In this document: positions 1 to 7,179 of the stretch, in pieces
Layout of the letters: each line of letters begins with the position of its first letter
Numbering within the stretch: the stretch's first letter is position 1
Source: Constrictibacter sp. MBR-5
GTDB lineage: Bacteria; Pseudomonadota; Alphaproteobacteria; JAJUGE01
DNA: 64,000 nt
Direction: 5' to 3'
Assembly (NCBI RefSeq): GCF_040549485.1
Contig: NZ_JBEPTK010000002.1
Span: 62,001 to 126,000 of the forward strand
Position numbers and translations under genes: made by a program
Notes under the pieces: generated by a model
Told to the model about the DNA's origin: nothing
Databases searched by the model: none
What the model saw: only the letters and a program-made list of their open reading frames with translations

Positions 1-69
1 GTGCAATATGCCTCCTGCGTCCACGGCATGTACAGAAAACCGCCCCGGCGCAACAGGAGGGAAAGCAAT

Positions 70-579
70 ATGAACAAGGGCACATACCCGTACTTCGATC
101 TCGACATGTCCAAGTATCTTGGCCAGTTCAAGATGCCGACTCCGGACGTCGACGCGCTGTTTGCAGCGCACCGCAAGAATCTCGAGGTCCTGAGCGCCGC
201 GAACCAGCGCGCGTTCGAGGGCTATGGCGCGGTCGTCCGTCGCCAGGGCGAAATCGCCCGCGAGGCAATCGAATCCTACACGGGCATCCTGTCGGACATG
301 ATGGCCGAGGGCTCGATCGAGGATAAGGCCGGCAAGCAGGCCGACGTGGCGAAGCAGGCCTACGAGAAGGCCATCGCCAACTCCCGCGAGCTGGGCGACA
401 TGGTCGCCAAGACCAACGAGGAGGCTTTCGGCCTCATCAACGACCGGATCCGCGAGGGTTTCGGTGAGGTGAAGGAGCTGGTCGTGACGAACGTCGCACG
501 TGCCGGCGCCGCCGCCGATCAGGCCACCAACGGCATGGCGACGGCCGCGAAGGCGCCGAAGGCCGCCGCGAGCAAGTAA
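70..579 (+). CDS. Phasin family protein
   Basis: A 169-residue protein of the phasin family, amphipathic proteins that coat polyhydroxyalkanoate granules in the cytoplasm. Family assignment rests on length, lack of signal peptide or membrane segment, and the long helical core (about residues 30-145) rich in Ala, Glu and Lys with spaced FEGYGAVVRRQGEIAREAIE- and IANSRELGDMVAK-type stretches typical of PF09361/TIGR01841 phasins. The C-terminus is a low-complexity Ala/Lys tail. The start at 70 is chosen over the upstream in-frame GTG because AGGAGG sits at 55-60, nine bases ahead. A strong hairpin follows the stop, so it is probably a single-gene unit. No PHA synthase gene is in the window. Confidence 0.85.
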   Translation: MNKGTYPYFDLDMSKYLGQFKMPTPDVDALFAAHRKNLEVLSAANQRAFEGYGAVVRRQGEIAREAIESYTGILSDMMAEGSIEDKAGKQADVAKQAYEKAIANSRELGDMVAKTNEEAFGLINDRIREGFGEVKELVVTNVARAGAAADQATNGMATAAKAPKAAASK

Positions 580-610
580 GCCCTTCCCTCCGAAGGTATC
601 GGGCGCCGTA

Positions 611-639
611 GGGCCGCTCCCGTCAGGGAGCGGCCCTTT
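611..639 (+). terminator. Terminator hairpin after the phasin gene
   Basis: Perfect 11-bp stem (GGGCCGCTCCC / GGGAGCGGCCC) with a GTCA loop, followed by only three T residues. It lies 31 bases after the phasin stop and is the obvious intrinsic terminator candidate for that transcript. Confidence 0.7.
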
Positions 640-737
640 GCGCGTCCGCAGCCCGAGTCGTGCCGATCTCCAGGGACCGTTTTCAGCGTGACGGCCAACC
701 GCTAGGGTGCCGGACCGCCAAACCAGACGAACCGGCC

Positions 738-1088
738 ATGACCAGCGAAACCCCGAAGATCGAATTTGCCGACTTCATGAAAGTCGACATCCGCGTCGGC
801 ACCATCGTCGACGCCCAGGCGTTCCCCGAGGCGCGCCGCCCGGCCTTCAAGCTCTGGGTCGACATGGGCCCCGAACTGGGCATCCGGAAGACGTCGGCGC
901 AGATCACCCAGCGCTACCGGCTGGAGGAACTGGTCGGGCGGCAGGTCGCCGCGGTGGTGAATTTTCCGCCGAAGCAGATCGGGCCGTTCATGTCGGAGAT
1001 GCTCGTCCTGGGCTTCCCGGACGCGGACGGCAACGTTGTGCTCGTCACGCCCAGCCTCGCCGTGCCGAACGGCGGCAGGCTCTACTGA
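738..1088 (+). CDS. csaA: CsaA-like tRNA-binding domain protein
   Basis: A 116-residue stand-alone tRNA-binding (OB-fold) protein of the CsaA type, related to the C-terminal domain of methionyl-tRNA synthetase; CsaA of Bacillus has export chaperone activity. Seen: the [20 protein letters not shown] motif near the N-terminus, [10 protein letters not shown] at about residues 51-60, and [20 protein letters not shown] at about residues 70-90, which are hallmarks of this small family, and the full protein has the expected length of about 110 residues. The start at 738 begins the conserved sequence shortly before the domain. It is transcribed towards gcrA, which is on the opposite strand. Confidence 0.88.
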   Translation: MTSETPKIEFADFMKVDIRVGTIVDAQAFPEARRPAFKLWVDMGPELGIRKTSAQITQRYRLEELVGRQVAAVVNFPPKQIGPFMSEMLVLGFPDADGNVVLVTPSLAVPNGGRLY

Positions 1089-1116
1089 GCCGCCGCCCGA
1101 TCGGAGAGGGGCGCGG

Positions 1117-1521
1117 CTACGCGGCCTTCTCGGCGTTGCTGCCCGCGTTGGCGCCTGCATTCGCACCGGAATTGTTGCCGGCATTGCTGCTGCCGCCGCT
1201 GCTGCGGGTATAGGCGCTGGCGCAGTGGCTGCCGCAGTAGGGCTTGCCCGGAAGGGCGGCCTCGCCGCAGAAATGGAAGCCCGGCAGGCGGGGGTCTCCG
1301 ATCGGCCACTGGCACACGGGGCCGGTGACGATCCGCCGGGCCGGACGGGCCTGGCGTGTTTCGCGCCGGATGGGCGAGGGACGGCCGCTGAGTCCCAGGC
1401 GGTGCGCCTTGCCGATCACCGCGTTCTTGGACATGCCCAGGCGCCGGCCGATCTCTGTCGTGGTCAACCCGTCGTTCCAGAGATTTTCCAGCGACGCGAT
1501 CAGTTCGGGTGTCCAGCTCAT
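1117..1521 (-). CDS. gcrA: GcrA family cell-cycle transcriptional regulator
   Basis: GcrA is an alphaproteobacterial regulator that works with sigma-70 at promoters carrying CcrM-methylated GANTC sites. The N-terminus (MSWTPELIASLENLWNDGLT, then TEIGRRLGMSKNAVIGKAHR) is the diagnostic helix-turn-helix DNA-binding region. The C-terminal domain carries CQWPIGDP and a Cys/His-containing FHFCG...KPYCGSHC segment that is typical of the family. The last about 25 residues are an Asn/Ala/Gly/Ser-rich tail with no recognisable fold. The start at 1521 is preferred over an ATG five codons upstream because family members begin MSW; a GGGAGCGG lies just ahead. One GAGTC site lies at 1596-1600, upstream of the gene. 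Confidence 0.92.
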   Translation of the reverse strand: MSWTPELIASLENLWNDGLTTTEIGRRLGMSKNAVIGKAHRLGLSGRPSPIRRETRQARPARRIVTGPVCQWPIGDPRLPGFHFCGEAALPGKPYCGSHCASAYTRSSGGSSNAGNNSGANAGANAGSNAEKAA

Positions 1522-1608
1522 GGTCCGCTCCCGCACGAGGTCTAGTATGTGACTGGGGGGGAACCCTACAAGATGCAGCGCACTCGCTGCAAGCTGAGTC
1601 GCATCGGG

Positions 1609-3090
1609 TTATTCACAGGGCAGCAGGACGCGCGCCCTCAATCCGCCGCGCGGCGAATCCTCCAGGCGGACGTCGCCGCCGTGTCCGCGCACGATGTCCC
1701 GGGCGATGCTCAGGCCCAGGCCGGTCCCGCCGGTGCCGGGATTGCGCGACGCTTCCAGCCTGTAGAAGGGCCTGAAGACATTCTCTCTTTCGCCGGCGGG
1801 AATGCCGGGACCGTCGTCGTCGACCCAGATCTCGATCTGCCGCCGCGCGCGCCGGGTGCCGAGCCAGACGCGGCCGCCGTGGCGCTGGCCGTTGCCGACC
1901 AGGTTGTCGAGGGCGCGGCGCATGGCGTTCGGCCGCAGCGGCACGGCCGTTTCCGCCGAGATCGTGTCGAGGGTCACGGTCCCGCCGGCACGCCGGGCCG
2001 ACTCGGCGACTTCCGTCAGCAGCGCCGCGATGTCGACCGGCACCGTCGCCTCCTCGCCGTCGCCGCGGGCGAAGGCGAGGTAGCCGTTCAGCATCGTCTC
2101 CATCTCCTTCAGGTCGGCCTCCAGGTCGACCACCGCGGGAGACCGCCGCAGCAGGGCCAGCTGCAGCTTCATGCGGGTGATCGGCGTGCGCAGGTCGTGC
2201 GACACGCCGGCCAGCAGTTCCGTGCGCTGCTGGATCTGGCGGCGGATCCGCTCGCGCATGATCAGGAAGGCCGACGCCGCCTGCTTCACCTCGACCGCGC
2301 CGGTCACGCGGAAGCCGGTGACGTCGCGGCCCTTGCCGAAGGCGTCCGCCGCCGCGGCGAGTCGGATGATCGGGCGGATCTGCTTGCGCATGAAGATGCC
2401 GGCGACGGCGACGAGCACCAGCGACGATCCGACCATCCACAGGATGAAGATGTAGGTGGTCGTCGTGAACAGGCGCGAGCGCGGCACGATGACGTGCAGC
2501 ACGCCGTGCGGCAGCTGCACGTCGATCATCACGAAGGTCTCGCTGGTCTCCGTGTCCAGGCGGAAGGGCCGCCGGACCTGGTCGTTCATCGCCCGGGTCA
2601 GCTTCTTGCCCAGATTGTGGTCCGGCCAGGGCTGCTCGCCGCCCGGCAGGATCGCGTCCTGCTCGATGGTCGCGTACAGGTTCGCCGACCGCGACAGGGT
2701 TTCCAGGATGGCCGCGACGGTCGGCTCGTCGGCGGCCCGGTCGATCATGTCGATCGCCACGGAGATGTCGCCCGCGACCGCCTGCGCCAGCCGTTTGCTG
2801 ACGATGTCCCAATGCCGGTCGAAGAAGATCCAGGTCGCGATGACCTGCAGCAGCACCAGCGGCGTCACGATGATCAGCAGCGACCGGCCGAAGAGGGTGC
2901 GCGGCAGCGCGCGATTCATGGGGTGGAGCAGCTTGCGCCGGGGGGGCGGCCCCGCCGCGCCGTCGGCCTCGACCGGGAACGGCGGCTGCGGCGGAGGGGC
3001 GGCGTCCGGCGGCGGCAGCGTGGCGTCGGGATCGAGCGGGATCAGCTCGTCCTCGTCCTCCGGCGCGTCCGGTTGCTGCCGGGTGGCCAT
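1609..3090 (-). CDS. EnvZ/OmpB-type sensor histidine kinase
   Basis: A 493-residue membrane sensor kinase. Order: Pro-rich acidic cytoplasmic leader (1-60), first transmembrane helix (about 68-90), periplasmic sensor segment (91-212), second transmembrane helix (about 213-234), HAMP linker, H-box GVSHDLRTPITR with phosphoacceptor His298, N-box around 391-404, and ATP-lid motifs DDDGPGIP (424-431) and GTGGTGLGLSIA (452-463). This is the EnvZ-type layout. The start codon abuts the stop of the upstream response-regulator gene with no gap, so the two are translated as a pair; the operon order is MarR, OmpR-type regulator, kinase. The signal sensed cannot be read from the sequence. Confidence 0.93.
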   Translation of the reverse strand: MATRQQPDAPEDEDELIPLDPDATLPPPDAAPPPQPPFPVEADGAAGPPPRRKLLHPMNRALPRTLFGRSLLIIVTPLVLLQVIATWIFFDRHWDIVSKRLAQAVAGDISVAIDMIDRAADEPTVAAILETLSRSANLYATIEQDAILPGGEQPWPDHNLGKKLTRAMNDQVRRPFRLDTETSETFVMIDVQLPHGVLHVIVPRSRLFTTTTYIFILWMVGSSLVLVAVAGIFMRKQIRPIIRLAAAADAFGKGRDVTGFRVTGAVEVKQAASAFLIMRERIRRQIQQRTELLAGVSHDLRTPITRMKLQLALLRRSPAVVDLEADLKEMETMLNGYLAFARGDGEEATVPVDIAALLTEVAESARRAGGTVTLDTISAETAVPLRPNAMRRALDNLVGNGQRHGGRVWLGTRRARRQIEIWVDDDGPGIPAGERENVFRPFYRLEASRNPGTGGTGLGLSIARDIVRGHGGDVRLEDSPRGGLRARVLLPCE

Positions 3091-3837
3091 CTAGCCGCCC
3101 TCGATCGTGTCGGGCCTCAGCACGTAGCCGCGGCCCCAGACGGTCTGCAGCCAGCGCGGCTGCCCCGGGTCCGCCTCGATCTTGCGGCGCAGCCGCGTCA
3201 CCTGGACGTCGACCGTGCGCGCGTTGCCCTCGATCCGGCTCGACTCGATCAGCTCCTCGCGCGACAGCGTGCGGCCCGCCTGGACGGCCAGGGCCTTCAG
3301 CAGACTCGCCTCGGCGGTCGTCAGGTGCACCGCTTCGTCGCGCTCCGTCAGCTGTTCGCGCTCCACGTCGAACGCGAAGGGGCCGAAGGTGACGCGGCGG
3401 ACGCCGCCCGTCGCCTCCTCCTCGGCCGGCCGCCGGCGCAGGATGGTCCGCATCCGCAGCACCAGCTCGCGCGGCTCGAACGGCTTGACCACATAGTCCT
3501 CGGCGCCGGTCTCCAGGCCGCGGATGCGGTCTTCCGCCTCCGCCATGGCGGTGAGCAGCAGCACGGGCGTGCCCTCTGCGTTGCGCTGCAGGTGTCGGGC
3601 GAGGTCGAGGCCGCTCTCGCCCGGCATCATCACGTCCAGCAGGACGAGGTCGAAATGCATGGCGGCCAGCCGCGCCCTGGCCTCCGCCGCGTTCGGCGCC
3701 GTGGTGACGCGGAAGCCGTTCGCCGACAGGAACCGGCGCAGCAGGTCCAGCAGGCGCGGATCGTCGTCGACGATCAGCACGTGCGCCAGTGCCGCCTCGG
3801 GGTGTCCCGGCCGCTCGTCGAGGATGGCGCCGCTCAT
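3091..3837 (-). CDS. OmpR/PhoB-type response regulator
   Basis: A 248-residue two-component regulator. The receiver domain shows the acidic pocket VDDD at 23-26, phosphoacceptor Asp68 in LVLLDVMMPG, the conserved Thr in LLLTAM and Lys in VVKPF. The C-terminal winged-helix domain includes LSREELIESSRIEGNARTVD and a final RGYVL. It lies between a MarR-type gene (4-base overlap) and its presumed partner kinase (zero spacing). The same MarR+OmpR pairing is known as PetP/PetR in Rhodobacter capsulatus; orthology is an inference from order and family only. Confidence 0.93.
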   Translation of the reverse strand: MSGAILDERPGHPEAALAHVLIVDDDPRLLDLLRRFLSANGFRVTTAPNAAEARARLAAMHFDLVLLDVMMPGESGLDLARHLQRNAEGTPVLLLTAMAEAEDRIRGLETGAEDYVVKPFEPRELVLRMRTILRRRPAEEEATGGVRRVTFGPFAFDVEREQLTERDEAVHLTTAEASLLKALAVQAGRTLSREELIESSRIEGNARTVDVQVTRLRRKIEADPGQPRWLQTVWGRGYVLRPDTIEGG

Positions 3838-4355
3838 CCGCGCCGCACCCGCGGCAGCGGATCGGGCGCGGGCACGGCGGTCGCGACGCGGGCGCGGTCG
3901 CTCTCGCGGATCATCCCGACCAGCACCGTGCGGAAGCCTTCGACCGCCTCGGCGCCGGCGGCGCGATAGGCGCGCGCCAGGAAGGCCCGTTGCCGCGTGC
4001 CGATCTCTCCCTCCAGCGTCTCGCCCAGGGCGGTCAGCCGCAGCAGCCGCTGGCGGCGGTCGCGCGTGCCCGGGCGCTGGGTGATCAGCTTGCCCTCCTG
4101 GAGCCGCCCCAGCACGCGGCCCAGGCTCTGCTTGGTGACCCGCAGGATCGACAGCATCTCGCCGACGGTGATGTCCGGATGGCGCGCCACGAAATACAGG
4201 GCGCGATAGTCGGCCCGGCCCAGCCCGTGCTTCTCCAGCAGGACGTCCGTCTCCGCCATCAGGTCGCGGTTGGCGTAGAACAGCAGCTCGATCCCCTGGC
4301 GAAGATATTCTTCGCGCAGGAACAACGGGTTCACGCGCGTGCCGAGATCAGCCAT
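3834..4355 (-). CDS. MarR family transcriptional regulator (PetP-like)
   Basis: A 173-residue winged-helix regulator. Seen: helix-turn-helix region GLGRADYRALYFVARHPDITVGEMLSILRVTKQSLGRVLGRL, and the wing with PGTRDRRQRLLRLT, a classic MarR DR-R motif. An in-frame ATG further upstream is rejected because the family match begins after MADLGTRVNPLFLREEY. The gene overlaps the response-regulator gene by the ATGA at 3834-3837, so regulator, response regulator and kinase form one operon. It is divergent from ilvE across about 110 bases, so both may share a control region. PetP of Rhodobacter is the best-known relative in this context. Confidence 0.88.
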   Translation of the reverse strand: MADLGTRVNPLFLREEYLRQGIELLFYANRDLMAETDVLLEKHGLGRADYRALYFVARHPDITVGEMLSILRVTKQSLGRVLGRLQEGKLITQRPGTRDRRQRLLRLTALGETLEGEIGTRQRAFLARAYRAAGAEAVEGFRTVLVGMIRESDRARVATAVPAPDPLPRVRRG

Positions 4356-4468
4356 GGCGCCACAATCGCGAAGGATATTGCGTGCCGCAAGTCGCGGACG
4401 ACATACTGCGACCCCATATGGCGCCGCAACGCCGAAAGCTACAACCGAATCACCGAGAAAGCCGCCCA

Positions 4469-5365
4469 ATGGAAACGATCCTGCCTTTCGACGACCGCGA
4501 TGGTTCCATCTGGATGGACGGCCGCCTCGTGCCCTGGCGCGACGCCAAGCTGCACGTGCTGACGCACGGCCTCCACTATGCGAGCGCGGTGTTCGAGGGC
4601 GAGCGCGTCTATGCGGGCACGATCTTCCGGTCGCTCGACCACACCAGGCGCCTGTTCGCCTCCGCCAACGCCCTCGGCTTCGAGATCCCCTTCACGATCG
4701 AGGAGATCGAGCAGGCGAAGCGCGACACCGTTGCCGCGATGGGCTTCAACGAGGGCTATGTTCGGCCCATCGCGTGGCGCGGCTCGGAGATGATGGGCGT
4801 TTCGGCGCAGGCGAGCAAAATCCACGTCGCCATCGCCGCCTGGGAGTGGCCTGCCTACTTCTCGCCCGAGGCGAAGCTGCAGGGCATCCGCATGAAGACC
4901 GGCCGCTGGCGCCGCCCGGCGCCCGACACCGCGCCGGTGCATGCGAAGGCGACGGGCCTCTACATGATCTGCACCATGAACAAGCACGAGGTCGAGGCGC
5001 AGGGCTATCACGACGCCCTGATGCTGGACTATCGCGGCTTCGCCGTCGAAGGCACCGGCGCCAACCTGTTCATGGTGAAGGAGGGCAAGCTCTACACGCC
5101 GAAGCCCGACTGCTTCCTGAACGGCATCACGCGCCAGACCGTCATGGCGCTCGCCGACAAGCGCCAGATCCCGATCGTCGAGCAGCACATCACGCCGGAA
5201 GAGCTGATGAAGGGCGAGGAAGTCTTCGTCACGGGCACCGCCGCCGAGGTGACGCCGGTCGGCTCCATCGACGACCACGCCTTCACCGTCGGCCGCATCA
5301 CCCAGACGCTGATGGAAGACTATTCGACCCTGGTGCGGAACCCGGCCGCCCAGAAGGCGGCCTGA
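4469..5365 (+). CDS. ilvE: Branched-chain amino acid aminotransferase
   Basis: A 298-residue fold-type IV PLP aminotransferase catalysing the last step of leucine, isoleucine and valine synthesis with glutamate as amino donor. The PLP lysine is Lys160 in HAKATGLYM; downstream motifs GFAVEGTGANLFMVKEG and EEVFVTGTAAEVTPV match bacterial IlvE. The start at 4469 matches the common N-terminus (IWMDGRLVPWRDAKLHVLTH follows); upstream in-frame ATGs would only add unrelated residues. The gene is divergent from the marR/ompR/envZ operon and convergent with a cupin gene. Confidence 0.93.
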   Translation: METILPFDDRDGSIWMDGRLVPWRDAKLHVLTHGLHYASAVFEGERVYAGTIFRSLDHTRRLFASANALGFEIPFTIEEIEQAKRDTVAAMGFNEGYVRPIAWRGSEMMGVSAQASKIHVAIAAWEWPAYFSPEAKLQGIRMKTGRWRRPAPDTAPVHAKATGLYMICTMNKHEVEAQGYHDALMLDYRGFAVEGTGANLFMVKEGKLYTPKPDCFLNGITRQTVMALADKRQIPIVEQHITPEELMKGEEVFVTGTAAEVTPVGSIDDHAFTVGRITQTLMEDYSTLVRNPAAQKAA

Positions 5366-5399
5366 GGCAGGCCGCTTCCCGAGTCCCGCGCGGCGGCGG

Positions 5400-5825
5400 C
5401 TACTTCGCCGCCGGCGTCGCGAGCGGTTTGTCCGCATCGACGATGTAGATCGCGATGACGCGTGCCGGCTTGTCGCCGACGGCGCGCGCATCGTGGATCG
5501 TACCGGCCGGGATGACGTAGCTCTCGCCGGCCTTGATCTCCTTCGGCGGTTCGCCGTCGAACTGCATGATCGAGGTGCCCTCGAGCATGTAGCCCATCTC
5601 GTATCCCGGATGGCTGTGCCGGCCGGCCGCGGTGCCGGGCTGGATCTCGGCGATGCCCATCACCGCCGTCTTGCCGGGCACGTCCGACAGTGCGACCCGC
5701 TGCAGCGGAATGCGCTTGATGCCCTGCTGCGCGTGCAGCGCCTCGCTCGCCGCCATACCGGCCGCGGCACCGACGACCAGTGCCGCGGCGGCGATCGCCG
5801 CGGTCCGCAATTCCATCCTCTTCAT
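5400..5825 (-). CDS. Exported cupin domain protein
   Basis: A 141-residue protein with an N-terminal signal peptide or anchor (about residues 8-31, ending ASEALHA) and a single cupin barrel. Cupin motif 1 is visible as GRHSHPGYEMGYMLEG, motif 2 as YVIPAGTIHDA. The metal-binding His residues of motif 1 and the His of motif 2 are present, so a metal site is likely. Small exported cupins of this kind have no defined substrate. The start at 5825 gives MKRMELRTAAIAAAALVVG; longer reading frames upstream are antisense to the decarboxylase genes. It is divergent from the split ThDP decarboxylase. Confidence 0.8.
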   Translation of the reverse strand: MKRMELRTAAIAAAALVVGAAAGMAASEALHAQQGIKRIPLQRVALSDVPGKTAVMGIAEIQPGTAAGRHSHPGYEMGYMLEGTSIMQFDGEPPKEIKAGESYVIPAGTIHDARAVGDKPARVIAIYIVDADKPLATPAAK

Positions 5826-5915
5826 CCGATCCTCCGTGCGGCGTGCCCGTGCGGACTTCCGCGCGGCCGTCGCTCCTCCTAGTATCGCCGCGGAAACGAA
5901 GTCAGGGGAGCGAAT

Positions 5916-6449
5916 ATGCCAGCCGAAGCCGCGACCGCCGACGGTCCCGCCTGGACCCATCAGATCTACGACCTGCTGCGCAAGAAGGGCGTGACGCAGT
6001 TCGCCTACGTGCCCGATGCCGGGCACAAGGCCATCATCAACCTGTCGCTCGCCGATCCCGACGTGCACTCCATCCCGCTCACGACCGAGGAGGAGGGGGT
6101 CGGCATCATGGTCGGCGCCCATCTCGGCGGCGAGAAGGCCGTGCTGTGCATGCAGTCCAGCGGTGCCGGCAACTGCATCAACTTCCTCTCGTTCGTGAAG
6201 AACGGCCCGTTCCCGATGCTGATGCTGCTGTCGATGCGCGGCGAGTTCGGCGAGGGCAATCCCTGGCAGATGCCGATGGGCCAGGCGACGCAGCCGGTTC
6301 TGGAAGCCATGGGCGTCATCTGCCTGCGCGCCGAGCGCGCGGACGAGGTGCTCGACGTGGTCAACGCCGCCGCCGACATGGTCTGGAAGTCGGGGCAGGC
6401 GGTCGCCGTCCTGCTGACGCAGCGCCTGATCGGCGCCAAGGCATTCTGA
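5916..6449 (+). CDS. ThDP-dependent decarboxylase, alpha (PYR) subunit, ComD-like
   Basis: A 177-residue protein corresponding to the pyrimidine-binding (PYR) domain of thiamine diphosphate enzymes. The catalytic Glu that activates ThDP is expected in PLTTEEEGVGIMVGAHLGGE (about residues 54-73). GNCINFLSFVKNGPFPMLML and the GEGNPWQMPMGQATQPVLEAMG segment resemble the alpha subunit of sulfopyruvate or phosphonopyruvate decarboxylases (ComD/Ppd family). It is followed after 10 bases by the matching PP-domain gene, so the two chains make one split enzyme. Substrate is not decidable here: no coenzyme M or phosphonate genes are adjacent. AGGGGAG precedes the start. Confidence 0.82.
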   Translation: MPAEAATADGPAWTHQIYDLLRKKGVTQFAYVPDAGHKAIINLSLADPDVHSIPLTTEEEGVGIMVGAHLGGEKAVLCMQSSGAGNCINFLSFVKNGPFPMLMLLSMRGEFGEGNPWQMPMGQATQPVLEAMGVICLRAERADEVLDVVNAAADMVWKSGQAVAVLLTQRLIGAKAF

Positions 6450-6459
6450 GGAGACCCCG

Positions 6460-7089
6460 ATGGCCGTACAGCAATCCCTCGACGAGCGCGCCAAGGCGAT
6501 GAGCCCCGCCTTCGTCCTCGACCGCATCACCGCCGTGCCGAAGCTCATCGGCGACCCGAAGGACATCCTGTTCGTCGCCGGCCTCGCCGGCACGGCGAAG
6601 GACATCGCCGCGATCTGCGGCGACATGCCGAACTACTACGCCATGGCCGGCACGATGGGTGCCGCCGTCTCGGTCGGCATCGGCCTGGCCCTGGCGCAGC
6701 CGAAGAAGCGCGTCATCGTCGCGACGGGCGACGGCGAACTGCTGATGAACGTCGGCGCCCTGGCGACGGCGGCGATCATGAACCCGCCGAACCTCAGCAT
6801 CCTCTGCGTCGACAACGGGCACTACGGCGAGACCGGCTACCAGAAGAGCCACACCAGCCTGGGCGTCGACCTGGAGAAGATGGCGATCGGCGCCGGCATC
6901 ATGTCGACCCGCACCGTCTCGGAAGAGGGAGAGATCGAGAGCGCCGGCAAGCTCCTGCGCGAATCGAACGGCGTCTCCTTCGTGCTGCTGCGCGTCGCAC
7001 CGACCGACGGCCCGAAGTTCAAGCGCTCCCTTGACGGCGGCCTCGCCATGCGCCGCTTCATCGACGGCCTGCAGGGCGCCTCGGCCTAG
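6460..7089 (+). CDS. ThDP-dependent decarboxylase, beta (PP) subunit, ComE-like
   Basis: A 209-residue protein forming the diphosphate-binding (PP) domain partner of the preceding gene. The ThDP/Mg signature is plain: VATGDGELLMNVGALATAAI followed by NPPNLSILCVDN (GDG...N spacing of about 30 residues), then GHYGETGYQKSH. This is the ComE / benzoylformate-decarboxylase C-terminal architecture. The start follows TGAGGAGACCCCG, a clear ribosome-binding site placed over the end of the alpha gene. Together they should decarboxylate a 2-oxo acid; sulfopyruvate is the textbook substrate of the family but is only one possibility. Confidence 0.82.
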   Translation: MAVQQSLDERAKAMSPAFVLDRITAVPKLIGDPKDILFVAGLAGTAKDIAAICGDMPNYYAMAGTMGAAVSVGIGLALAQPKKRVIVATGDGELLMNVGALATAAIMNPPNLSILCVDNGHYGETGYQKSHTSLGVDLEKMAIGAGIMSTRTVSEEGEIESAGKLLRESNGVSFVLLRVAPTDGPKFKRSLDGGLAMRRFIDGLQGASA

Positions 7090-7140
7090 TCGCCGCCGCC
7101 CATCACAGCCGCCCCGTCGCGCGACGGGACCGGCGCAGGG

Positions 7141-7168
7141 AAGGGCGGGGCATGGCCTCGCCCTTTTC
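7141..7168 (+). terminator. Terminator between decarboxylase operon and transglycosylase gene
   Basis: Hairpin GGGCGGGGC / GCCTCGCCC with an ATG loop and one mismatch, followed on the plus strand by TTTT. It ends the ThDP decarboxylase operon, which is convergent with the lytic transglycosylase gene. Confidence 0.6.
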
Positions 7169-7179
7169 GCATCCGGCGG

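Noticed and set aside
1575-1590. Terminator GCAGCG-CACT-CGCTGC after the EnvZ-type gene
   Set aside because: Short stem and no T-tract on the relevant strand.
1549-3969. 806-codon open frame on the plus strand
   Set aside because: Antisense to the kinase and response regulator; Arg/Gly/Ala/His-rich with no domain. High GC makes antisense frames long.
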